DNA of 36,829 nucleotides from contig VGRJ01000039.1 in NCBI GenBank assembly GCA_016875405.1, forward strand, positions 1-36,829, read 5' to 3'. The position numbers were made by a program, and so were the translations under genes. The stretch comes from Deltaproteobacteria bacterium. GTDB taxonomy: Bacteria > Myxococcota_A > Polyangia > Polyangiales > Polyangiaceae. Positions 1 through 7,090 of this stretch are shown piece by piece (the first letter of the stretch is position 1; each line of letters opens with the position of its first letter). The notes under the pieces were generated by a model. That model had not been told where the DNA came from. It did not search any database and saw only the letters and a list, made by a program, of their open reading frames with translations.

Positions 1-741
1 GCCCGACAGACGCGCCGCACGCCGGCGTGGATCGCCTCGCAGGGGATCGCGCGCACCTTCCAGAACATTCGCCTCTTCCAGGAGATGACCGTCCTCGAGA
101 ACGTGCTCGTCGGGATGAGCCGCCACATCGGCTCGGCGGGAGAGGGCGCACTTCCCGAGCGCACCGTCGCCGCGGCTCCGCTGCTCGCGCCGCTCGGCCT
201 GCTCGCCGCCGGCGTCGCGGTGAGGTGCGGCAGCCCCGACTCGCCCATGGCGGCGGCGCTCCTCCTCCTAAGCCTCGCCGGCGTCGCGCTCTATGTAGCG
301 CGCATCGGGCGACTCGGCGCATTCACGCCGCAGGCCCTCGAGGCCGACACCGCGGCCCGCGCGAAGGGGCGTCTGCTCCTCGCGTTCGTCGGGCTCGAGG
401 GCAAGGCGGAGCTCACCTCGAAGAACCTGCCCTACGGGGACCAGCGACGCCTCGAGATCGCGCGCGCGCTCGCCACCGAGCCGCGCCTGCTCCTCCTCGA
501 CGAGCCGGCAGCGGGGATGAACCCCGGCGAGACCGTGTCGCTCATGAAGCTGATTCGCGCGATCCGCGAGCGAGGCGTCACCGTGCTGCTCATCGAGCAT
601 CACATGCGCGTCGTCATGGGGATCAGCGATCGGATCGCCGTCTTGCAGTACGGCAAGAAGATCGCGGACGGGACGCCCGACGAGGTTCGGAGCGACCCAA
701 AGGTGATCGAGGCCTACCTCGGAAAAGAGGAGCTCGGCTGA
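1..741 (+). CDS. livG: Branched-chain amino-acid-type ABC transporter ATPase LivG (5' partial)
   Basis: Cytoplasmic ATPase of a LivFGHM-type high-affinity amide/branched-chain amino acid importer. The frame is open from base 1, so the N-terminus with Walker A lies outside the window. Visible landmarks are the family Q-loop GIARTFQNIRLF, the LivG-type signature YGDQRRLEIARAL, Walker B LLLLDEP and the H-loop LLIEHHM, ending in the usual IEAYLGKEE tail. Between the Q-loop and the signature, where LivG normally has a short polar helical insert, this copy has about 85 residues. They include two strongly hydrophobic stretches (nt about 175-222 and 247-306) that look like short membrane segments, which is odd for a soluble subunit. 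The stop overlaps the livF start by one base (TGATG), so the pair is translationally coupled. Family assignment is secure; the substrate is not determined by sequence. Confidence 0.9.
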   Translation, partial: ARQTRRTPAWIASQGIARTFQNIRLFQEMTVLENVLVGMSRHIGSAGEGALPERTVAAAPLLAPLGLLAAGVAVRCGSPDSPMAAALLLLSLAGVALYVARIGRLGAFTPQALEADTAARAKGRLLLAFVGLEGKAELTSKNLPYGDQRRLEIARALATEPRLLLLDEPAAGMNPGETVSLMKLIRAIRERGVTVLLIEHHMRVVMGISDRIAVLQYGKKIADGTPDEVRSDPKVIEAYLGKEELG

Positions 742-1451
742 TGGCGCTGCTCGAAGTCGAAGACGTGTCCACCTCGTACGGCGCGATCGAGGCGCTCTCG
801 GGGATCTCGCTCCGGGTCGAGGCGGGTGAGATCGTGACGCTCGTCGGCGCGAACGGCGCCGGCAAGACCACCACGCTGATGACCATCTCCGGCGTGCTGA
901 AGCCGCGCGCGGGCTCAGTCCGCTTCGAGGGCCAGGAGGTCGTCGGGGTCCCTGCACATGAGCTGGTCGGTCGCGGGCTCGCACACTCGCCTGAGGGGCG
1001 GCGGATCTTCTCGCGCATGACCGTCCTCGAGAACCTCGAGCTGGGCGCCTTCGGGCGCGACGATCGAGACGGCATCCAGAAGGACCTCGACCACGTATTC
1101 GAGCTCTTCCCGATCCTCGGAGAGCGCCGCAGCCAGACTGGCGGGACGCTCTCGGGCGGCGAGCAGCAGATGCTCGCGCTCGGGCGCGCGATGATGTCGC
1201 GACCGAAGCTCCTGCTCCTCGACGAGCCCTCCCTCGGCCTCGCGCCGCTCATCGTGCAGAAGATCTTCGAGGTGATCCGCACCCTCAACTCGGAGGGCGT
1301 GACGGTGTTGCTGGTCGAGCAGAACGCGCGCACCGCGCTCAAGCTCGCGCACCGCGGCTACGTCCTCGAGACCGGCCGCATCACGCTGACCGACACCGGC
1401 GCGAACCTGCTCGCGAACCCCGAGGTCCAGAGCGCCTACCTCGGCGAGTGA
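741..1451 (+). CDS. livF: Branched-chain amino-acid-type ABC transporter ATPase LivF
   Basis: Second ATPase of the Liv-type importer, 236 residues, which is the usual LivF length. It has Walker A GANGAGKT (about residue 35), the LivF hallmark GLAHSPEGRRIF, signature LSGGEQQMLALGRAM, Walker B LLLLDEPSLGLAP and H-loop LLVEQN, ending QSAYLGE. The ATG overlaps the livG stop by one nucleotide, as expected for the last genes of a livKHMGF operon; the permease and binding-protein genes must lie upstream of the window. A GC hairpin directly follows the stop and separates it from the convergent speD. The LivF family call is secure, but the transported solute (Leu/Ile/Val, amides, urea or other) cannot be told from the ATPase. 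Confidence 0.95.
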   Translation: MALLEVEDVSTSYGAIEALSGISLRVEAGEIVTLVGANGAGKTTTLMTISGVLKPRAGSVRFEGQEVVGVPAHELVGRGLAHSPEGRRIFSRMTVLENLELGAFGRDDRDGIQKDLDHVFELFPILGERRSQTGGTLSGGEQQMLALGRAMMSRPKLLLLDEPSLGLAPLIVQKIFEVIRTLNSEGVTVLLVEQNARTALKLAHRGYVLETGRITLTDTGANLLANPEVQSAYLGE

Positions 1452-1474
1452 CGGCGCTCAGGCGACGAGCGCCG
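1452..1474. terminator. Hairpin between convergent livF and speD
   Basis: Perfect 8-bp inverted repeat CGGCGCTC / GAGCGCCG with a 7-nt loop, starting on the base after the livF stop and 46 bp beyond the speD stop. There is no T-run, so it is at best a non-canonical or bidirectional terminator. Its position between convergent genes is the main support. Confidence 0.45.
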
Positions 1475-1520
1475 CGTGAGCCCACGAGAGTCGGCCGAGG
1501 CGAACGCGGCTTGCCCCTTG

Positions 1521-1952
1521 TCAACTCGACTCGCGCCGAGAGCCGGCGACGGGAGCGCCAAGGATCACCACGTCTTCGGGCAAGAGCGCGCGCCCCCCGG
1601 CGACGTGCTCGGGCAGCCCGCGGACGATCTCCTGGTAGCGCGACGCACGCGATGCGAGGCGAGCCTCCAGCAGGGTGAAACCGGGCCTCGGATCGAGCCC
1701 GCCGCATGTGAAGATGTCGACCGCCGCGTAGCCGTGCTCGGGCCAGGTGTGGATCGAGAGGTGGGACTCGGCGATGAGCAGCGTGCCGCTGACGCCGTGC
1801 GGCGCGTACCGATGAAACGCCTCCGAGACGACCGTCGCCCCGATGGCGTCCGCGGCGTCGTGGAGCAGGCGCGCGACGTCGTCGGGCGCGTCGAGCAGCG
1901 CCGCGTCGCAACCGAAGTACTCCGCGACGAGGTGGCGTCCGAGGGTCTTCAC
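1521..1952 (-). CDS. speD: S-adenosylmethionine decarboxylase proenzyme (class 1B)
   Basis: Pyruvoyl enzyme that makes decarboxylated SAM, the aminopropyl donor for spermidine synthesis. The self-cleavage site is in SESHLSIHTWPE: the backbone is cut before the second Ser, which becomes the pyruvoyl group. The processing His lies five residues on, and the catalytic Cys (FTCGG) 20 residues after the Ser. This is the spacing of the Thermotoga enzyme (S63/H68/C83); here it is S64/H69/C84 from the chosen start. I chose the GTG at 1952, giving N-terminus MKTLGRHLVAEYFGCD, because family similarity begins there. A longer TTG start at 1991 is possible, and neither has a good Shine-Dalgarno. The gene is 72 bp (33 bp for the longer form) downstream of glgB on the same strand and may be co-transcribed. 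No spermidine synthase is in the window. Confidence 0.93.
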   Translation of the reverse strand: MKTLGRHLVAEYFGCDAALLDAPDDVARLLHDAADAIGATVVSEAFHRYAPHGVSGTLLIAESHLSIHTWPEHGYAAVDIFTCGGLDPRPGFTLLEARLASRASRYQEIVRGLPEHVAGGRALLPEDVVILGAPVAGSRRESS

Positions 1953-2024
1953 CGAGCGGCGAGTTTCGGCACCGCGCGCGCGAGCCGTCAACGGCGGCGA
2001 CGTGGGCCCCTGCCCGTACCGAAG

Positions 2025-4043
2025 CTAGCGGCGCTTGCGGCGCTTCGCCTTCGACCGCCTGGGCGAGCTCGAGCGGCTCCCCGAGGCCGTCGCCCCCTCG
2101 GCCGACGGAGCCGGGAGCGTCACCTGCTCGGACGCCGCCGGCGCCTCGAGGTAGAGCGCGCTTAGCGGAGGCAAGGTGAGGGTGAGCGCGCACGGGCGCT
2201 GATGCGTCGGCACGGGATAGGCCTCGCGGCCGCCGAGGTTCCCAACCCCGCTCCCGCCGTACTGCGCCGCGTCCGTGTTCAAAATCTCACGCCAAAAGCC
2301 GCGCTCCTCGACGCCGACGACGAAATCCGCGCGCGGAAGCGGCGTCAGGTTCAACACGACGAGGACGCGACGACCGTGCGAATCTCGTCGAAAGAACGCA
2401 TAGACGCAGAGCTCAGAGTCGGCGAGCCCCCACTCGTAGCCTTCGCGGTCGAAGTCGAGCTCGTAGAGCGCCGGGGTGGTGTGATGGAGCTCGTTCAAGC
2501 GCGAGACGAGGTCGAGGAGCCCGCGATGACGCTCGTCGTCGAGCAGACCCCAGTCGAGCACGCCGTCGTGGTTCCACTCGCGGCGCTGCCCGAGCTCTCC
2601 GCCCATGAAGAGCAGCTTCTTGCCCGGCATCGCCCACTGGTAGGCGAAGAGCAGGCGAAGGTTCGCGCGCTGCTGCCATTCATCCCCCGCCATCTTGCCG
2701 AGGAGCGAGCCTTTTCCGTGGACCACCTCGTCGTGCGAGAGCGGCAGCACGAAGTCCTCGCTGAACTGGTACATCGAGCGGAAGGTCAGCTCGTCGAGGT
2801 GCCACCTGCGATGGATCGGATCGCGACCGAGGAACTTCAGCGTGTCGTGCATCCAGCCGAGATCCCACTTCATGCCGAAGCCGAGGCCCCCGTCGGAGAC
2901 CGGGCGCGACACGCGGGGGAACGAGGTCGACTCCTCGGCGATGGTGGGGACGCCGACGTGCTCCTCGACGACCGCTGCGTTCAGCTGCTTGAGGAGAGCG
3001 ATCGCGCCGAGGTTCTCGCGGCCACCGTGCTCGTTGGGCAGCCACTCGCCCGACGCGCGTGAGTAGTCGAGGTAGAGCATCGAGGCGACGCCATCCACTC
3101 GAAGCGCGTCCGCATGGTAGACGTCGAGCCAGAACAGCGCGCTCGACACGAGGAACGAGCGCACCTCGTTGCGATCGTAGTTGAAGATCAGGCTGTTCCA
3201 GTCGGGGTGAAAGCCCTTCCGCGGATCGGCGTGCTCGTAGAGGTGCGTGCCATCGAAGAAGCCGAGCGCGTGACGGTCGCTCGGGAAGTGCGCCGGGACC
3301 CAGTCGAGGATGACCCCGATCCCCTGCCGGTGCAGGTGATCGACGAGGAACATGAAATCTTCGGGGGTCCCGTAGCGGCTCGTCGGCGCGAAGTAGCCCG
3401 TCACCTGGTAGCCCCACGAGCCAAAGAATGGGTGCTCCATCACGGGCATGAGCTCGACGTGCGTGCAGCCGAGGCGCTTGACGTGCTTGGCGAGCGGCTC
3501 CGCGATCTCGCGATAGCCGAGCGAGCGACCGCCCTCGTCGGCGCGACGCATCCACGAGCCGAGGTGCACCTCGTAGATCGACATCGGAGCCCTGCGCCCC
3601 TGCCTCGCCGCGCGGGTCGCGAGCCATTCGGCGTCGCCCCAGGCGTAGTCGAGCCCCCACACGATCGCAGCTGTCGCAGGCGCCTCCTCGAAGCGGCGAC
3701 CGAACGGATCCGTCTTCAGGACGGTGTAGCCGAGCTCGCGCGAGACGAGGTGAAACTTGTACTTGTGACCGTGCGCCGCACCCGGGACGAAGCCCTCCCA
3801 GACACCGGAGTCGCCGCGCGGCGTCAGCGCGTCGCGAGTGGGCTGCCAGCCGTTCCAGTCGCCGACGACCGAGACCTCGGCCGCGTTCGGCGCCCAGACC
3901 CCGAAGCGCACGCCGGCAACGCCGTCTTCGATGCACGGATGGGCTCCGAGCTTCTCGTAAGCTCGTCGGTACGTGCCCTCGTTGAACCAGTGAAGATCCT
4001 GGTCGCCGAGGCGCGACGACGGGGGCCGTACGACGGTGCTCAT
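2025..4043 (-). CDS. glgB: 1,4-alpha-glucan branching enzyme GlgB
   Basis: Cytoplasmic enzyme that introduces alpha-1,6 branches during glycogen synthesis; 672 residues. An N-terminal CBM48 domain (VWAPNAAEVSVVGDWNGW) precedes the GH13 barrel. The nucleophile is D317 in LRVDGV, the acid/base E370 in AEES, and the transition-state Asp about D438 in SHDEVVHGKGS. The 53- and 68-residue spacings equal those of E. coli GlgB (D405/E458/D526). A C-terminal beta domain ends in PPLSALYLEAP, followed by an extra Ser/Ala-rich, Arg/Lys-rich tail of about 40 residues ending SKAKRRKRR, which is not part of the fold. The ATG at 4043 has GGAGCAGGG just upstream and overlaps the stop of the hibernation-factor-like gene (ATGA). 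A longer upstream reading from 4103 would lack family similarity. The neighbourhood suggests a carbon-storage/stationary-phase operon. Confidence 0.96.
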   Translation of the reverse strand: MSTVVRPPSSRLGDQDLHWFNEGTYRRAYEKLGAHPCIEDGVAGVRFGVWAPNAAEVSVVGDWNGWQPTRDALTPRGDSGVWEGFVPGAAHGHKYKFHLVSRELGYTVLKTDPFGRRFEEAPATAAIVWGLDYAWGDAEWLATRAARQGRRAPMSIYEVHLGSWMRRADEGGRSLGYREIAEPLAKHVKRLGCTHVELMPVMEHPFFGSWGYQVTGYFAPTSRYGTPEDFMFLVDHLHRQGIGVILDWVPAHFPSDRHALGFFDGTHLYEHADPRKGFHPDWNSLIFNYDRNEVRSFLVSSALFWLDVYHADALRVDGVASMLYLDYSRASGEWLPNEHGGRENLGAIALLKQLNAAVVEEHVGVPTIAEESTSFPRVSRPVSDGGLGFGMKWDLGWMHDTLKFLGRDPIHRRWHLDELTFRSMYQFSEDFVLPLSHDEVVHGKGSLLGKMAGDEWQQRANLRLLFAYQWAMPGKKLLFMGGELGQRREWNHDGVLDWGLLDDERHRGLLDLVSRLNELHHTTPALYELDFDREGYEWGLADSELCVYAFFRRDSHGRRVLVVLNLTPLPRADFVVGVEERGFWREILNTDAAQYGGSGVGNLGGREAYPVPTHQRPCALTLTLPPLSALYLEAPAASEQVTLPAPSAEGATASGSRSSSPRRSKAKRRKRR

Positions 4044-4494
4044 CCCTGCTCCACCCGGCTCCACCGCTCCTGCGCTTGGGGCCCGCCGAGGAAGTAGCAC
4101 CAACCCGGGCCGGTGTCGCGGGTCAGGAGCGGTAGGCTGGGCACGCGCGGGTTGGGGGGCTTCACCTCGTCGAGGCGGCGCTCCATGAACTCGGCGAGCT
4201 GCCGCTCCATCGCATCGAACACCTGCTGCGCGACCTCATGCGCCGACGCGGCGGGGTCGAGCGGCTGATGAGTGACGACGAGGCGCGTAGACGGCGCGAC
4301 GGTGACGCGAATACGGACACGATACGGGCTGTGGCTATGGTGCCCCCGCTGCGGACGCTCGACGACGACCCGGCACCGATGATGTCCGCCGCGTGGCGCA
4401 GGAGGCGCTCGACGCGCCGCTGCAACATGGGCTCGAGCTGCGCGAGGCGACCCGGATCGAGATGACGAGAGGTGAGTTCGAGCGACGTCTGCAT
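4040..4494 (-). pseudogene. HPF/RaiA-family ribosome hibernation factor-like gene, frameshifted
   Basis: Two reading frames together make one small ribosome-associated-inhibitor-like protein. The first frame begins at the ATG at 4494 (MQTSLELTSRHLDP, then about 27 residues to HAADIIGA). The second continues RVVVERPQRGHHSHSPYRVRIRVTVAP and AHEVAQQVFDAMERQLAEF, followed by a tail to the stop at 4040-4042. The VxVERPxRxH, YxVRIxVTV and AxxxxFDAxxRQLxxF pattern is that of short HPF-like proteins that dimerise or silence ribosomes. The frames join if one base is added near 4369-4373, a CCCGG run, so the lesion is a single-base deletion or a base-call error. The stop overlaps the glgB ATG (ATGA), showing that the downstream frame was the genuine one and that the two genes were coupled. 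As written, the product would lose its second half. The family call is from motif recognition only. Confidence 0.6.
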
Positions 4495-5119
4495 GCGTCG
4501 CTTCGAAGCTGCAACCGCCGTGCCTCGCGCGCCCGTGACGTCTACAGACGACCGTAGTCGTCATCGCCCTCGTCGATGCGCTCGTGGATGTCGCGGATGA
4601 GGCGGCTTATCGCCGCGTGATGGAGCTGGAGCCTCGACAGGACGCCGTGGTTTGCCCTGGTAAAGACTCGGAGAGAATTCTTGCCTCCGTCGGGCTGCAG
4701 CGGACGTACCAGGGGACCGCCTCGTGGCACGCGGCTCGCAGCTTCGCCTCGTCGATGAACCTTCATGCGAGGCGAGACGGACCGTAGCTCGCGTGTCTCT
4801 CCTGCGTGATGCTGACGGCGCGCGCACTCACGCCGGCGGAGCACAGCGGGTCGGAGCGCGAACGAGCGAACGTGGCCACGCGACCCGAGGGCGAAGGCCT
4901 CGCGCCTGACGAGCCGCTCGATCCGTACGTCGTCCCCTGGACCTTCGATGAGCGCGGTCATCTTCGAAACCTCCCCGCGGTGTGCGAGGCCACCTCGGTC
5001 GCACTGTGGGACCCCGTGGAGCGCGAGCACGAATCGCGGCGCGGCCGCCCAGACGAGCATGCGCCCGATACCCCGGACCTCCACGACGAGGGCTCGCCGC
5101 TCGACGGCGCTGCTCCGCT
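4495..5119. other. About 620 bp without a confidently supported gene; possible decayed coding DNA
   Basis: Open frames exist on both strands: minus 5123 to 4542, ending IHERIDEGDDDYGRL, and plus 4806 to 5132. Neither has a recognisable domain, a good ribosome-binding site or clean codon bias throughout. A second minus-strand frame around 4625-4775 reads as a plausible protein fragment (FIDEAKLRAACHEAVPW then YVRCSPTEARILSESL). It is preceded by an in-frame TGA that an ATGA-to-ATG correction would remove. With broken genes on both sides, I read this as a probable decayed minus-strand gene of unknown identity. I cannot name it. Confidence 0.3.
4725..4740 (+). promoter_or_regulatory. Sigma-54-like -24/-12 sequence (weak candidate)
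   Basis: TGGCACG-CGGC-TCGCA matches the sigma-54 consensus TGGCACG-N4-TTGCA with one mismatch and has the required GG-N10-GC spacing. The only downstream plus-strand frame (4806-5132) is unsupported, so this may be a chance match inside decayed DNA. Confidence 0.2.
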
Positions 5120-5671
5120 TCAACGCCCGTAGGTGAGGCGATACACGACGTCGCGCGGAAGCCTCGGCGAGTGGATCCTCACCTGAAGTCGCAGGCCGCG
5201 CCTACGACATGCGTGGCGATTCTCACGGCCCCCCTCTCGGCCATCGAGGTGCTGGCCGAGCACGACGCCTTCGAGCCGAGAGCGGAGCTCTACCTTCTCG
5301 CCGGTGGCAGCGGTGGTGGCGACCGGCTCGTCGTCACGGAGCGTGGTTCAGCGAAATCCATCGAGGGTGACGCTGGTACGCGTACCCGCGCGATCGACAC
5401 CGAGCCGCTCGACGATCCGTGTCGAGCGCTCGAGGCGTGCGCGCGCGATCAACCGAGCGAACTCCTTCATCTCGCCGACCATGTCCTCGATGGCACGGAG
5501 CCTCGCCGCTCGCGCGGCCTCGTCACCTGCGTAGCGAAACTCCCCGTCGCGCACCGAAGGAGGCGCCGCTTCGAGGGTCGCCTCGTCGGACCCCGACGTC
5601 GACCGCGGGGACGCGGTAATCGACGCGCCGACAATCGCGAGTGCCGCGGTGCGCCTCGACCGAGCGCTCAT
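5120..5671 (-). pseudogene. Exported protein of unknown function, interrupted by an in-frame TGA
   Basis: The ATG at 5671 opens a signal-peptide-like start (MSARSRRTAALAIVGASITAS). It is followed by EFRYAGDEAARAARLRAIED, and then EMKEFARLIARARLERSTR. The frame meets TGA at 5348-5350 and then continues in the same frame with TTLRDDEPVATTAATGEKVEL, ending VRIHSPRLPRDVVYRLTYGR at a stop at 5120-5122. The downstream half has coding character and a natural beta-rich C-terminus, so the TGA looks like a nonsense lesion rather than a true end. Around 5185-5225 another frame (IATHVVGAACDF) reads better, hinting at extra compensating indels. It resembles small periplasmic proteins of myxobacteria in overall shape, but I do not recognise a named family. 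It is divergent from the broken ATP-grasp gene. Confidence 0.5.
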
Positions 5672-5766
5672 CGGTGAGCGGAGGTAGGCCCTCTCACCTG
5701 CTCTGCCATGGAGCGAGCGCGAAGGCGTTCGGAACGCTCCTTGCTGCATCGCACCGAGGACCTTCG

Positions 5767-6813
5767 ATGCGCCTCCTCGTCACCGGTTCGGGCACGCCCT
5801 ATGCCCTCGAGCTCATCCGAAAGCTCGGTCGCGAGCGTCATGCACTCTTCGCGGCGGATGCTCGGCGCCGGGCGGTAGGCAGTCGCTCGCGCTTCACGCG
5901 TCGCGCCTTCGTCACCCCTCCGCACCGCAAGAGCCCGTCCGACTTCGTGGCGCGCGTCGTGCGGATCTGTCGGGCTCACCAGATCGAGACGATCCTCCCG
6001 ACCTTCGACGAGTCGCAGGTCCTCGCGGCTCACCTCGAAGAGCTGCCATGTCCGCTCTTTGCGCCGAGCGTCGCGCTGTCCCGTTCTTTGGCCGATCGGT
6101 GCGACCTCGCCGAGCGAGCGCGAACGCTGGGGCTGCGCGTGCCCGCGACGAGAGTGGTCACGTCGCGCGACGAGCTTCTAGCCGCGGCGACGAACGTTGG
6201 TGACTGTGTCGCGCGTCATGCGACGGGCTGGACGCGCGCGCACGGCGTCACGCGGCGCGCCGGCGAGCGCGAGGTCGAGACCTTCGATCGCGCGACGCCC
6301 ACCGCGGAGGAGCGGTGGGTCGTCCAGGCGTACATCTCGGGGCTCGACGTCCACACCTACAGCGTGGCGCGTGAGGGACGCGTCTCAGCGCACGCGACCT
6401 TCATGCACACTTCGCCTCGTAGGAGACGGGCGCGGCGTGGTCTTCGAGTCGGTGATGGTGCCCGCCACGCTCGAGGTCGCGCGAGCGCTCGTGGAAGCGA
6501 CCGGTTACGACGGGCAACTGTCGCTCGACCTTTGGCTCGGTGGTGACGGCTTCACGCTCCTCGCGTGTCGACCTGGTCCGAGCGCCGGCCTCTTCTTGCT
6601 CGAGGCAGAGGAGGTCGCGAGTGCCCTCTTCGGCGCTCTCCTGGCCTCCCCGCGCGTCGCTCCCGCGGAGCGGTCGCGCTCGCGCGCGACATGCTCGCCC
6701 ACCGGCGAGAAGCGGCGTGCGACCTTCCCCCCCTCTTCTCGAGTGCGTGGGACGTCTTTGCCGCTCGAGCGGAGCCCGCGCCGCTCCTGTTTCACGAACG
6801 CCTCGCACTCTAG
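5767..6813 (+). pseudogene. ATP-grasp family ligase-like gene with two frameshifts
   Basis: The ATG at 5767 has GAGGA six bases upstream. The start MRLLVTGSGTPYALELIRKLG is a PreATP-grasp/Rossmann-like opening, as in carbamoyl-phosphate-synthase-like and biotin-carboxylase-like ATP-grasp proteins. It is followed by TILPTFDESQVLAAHL and DRCDLAERARTLGLRVPATR, the usual 'disk lid/helix' before the ATP lobe. The frame is lost near 6405-6425; the +1 frame carries on with GVVFESVMVPATLEVARAL, then GYDGQLSLDLWL. Near 6640-6665 the original frame resumes and ends at TAG 6811-6813. Net length is about 348 codons, normal for stand-alone ATP-grasp enzymes. The usual Lys/Arg-Gly-rich ATP loop is poorly preserved. 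The two shifts compensate, so either the middle segment is mistranslated in the living cell or the sequence has two indel errors. The substrate cannot be inferred. Confidence 0.55.
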
Positions 6814-6838
6814 CGCGCCACGTCTCCGACCCGAGCGG

Positions 6839-6859
6839 CTCGCGCGACCTTGCCGCGAG
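6839..6859. terminator. Small hairpin between convergent genes
   Basis: CTCGCG / CGCGAG, a 6-bp stem with a 9-nt loop, between the end of the ATP-grasp remnant (6813) and the convergent Cys-rich gene (stop at 6872). Weak: there is no T-run, and such short GC stems are common here. Confidence 0.25.
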
Positions 6860-6871
6860 ACCCGCCAAGGG

Positions 6872-7090
6872 TCATTGGTCGTGGCACTGGCAGTCATCGA
6901 GGACATACGTCCCGCCGTTGCGACCGGCCGCTTTGCAACACTCCTGGCACTCGTCGGCCGTCGCTGCCTGGATGCAGGCGGCGGCGGCGCGTTCAGAGTT
7001 GCACGCGCTTGAGGCGGTGGCGAGCCAAGCGCACACGAGAGCCGCCGCCGAGAGTCGCTCGACCGAGGAGGTGCCGGTTCCGCACATCAT
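6872..7090 (-). CDS. Small exported cysteine-rich protein
   Basis: Product of 72 residues. An N-terminal hydrophobic segment (SAAALVCAWLATASSAC, about residues 14-30) serves as a signal peptide, possibly a lipoprotein one, although the residues before the Cys (SSAC) fit the lipobox only loosely. The mature part has paired and clustered cysteines (ECQECCKAAG and DDCQCHDQ), suggesting a disulfide-bonded knot or metal site. The ATG at 7090 shares its A with the stop of the DUF2330 gene (TGATG), so it is translationally coupled to it and probably works with it at the envelope. A second ATG follows immediately at 7087. I recognise no family. Confidence 0.7.
   Translation of the reverse strand: MMCGTGTSSVERLSAAALVCAWLATASSACNSERAAAACIQAATADECQECCKAAGRNGGTYVLDDCQCHDQ

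Noticed and set aside
4365-4376. Programmed -1 frameshift in the HPF-like gene
   Set aside because: There is no X-XXY-YYZ slippery heptamer, and the gene family does not use frameshifting; a single-base lesion is simpler.
4542-5123. 193-codon minus-strand ORF as a bona fide gene
   Set aside because: TTG start, no ribosome-binding site, no recognisable domain and mixed codon bias; a better fragment lies in another frame, so it is listed only as possible decayed DNA.
5348-5350. TGA as selenocysteine recoding
   Set aside because: No SECIS-like hairpin was noticed just downstream, no redox-active site context, and other nearby genes are simply broken.
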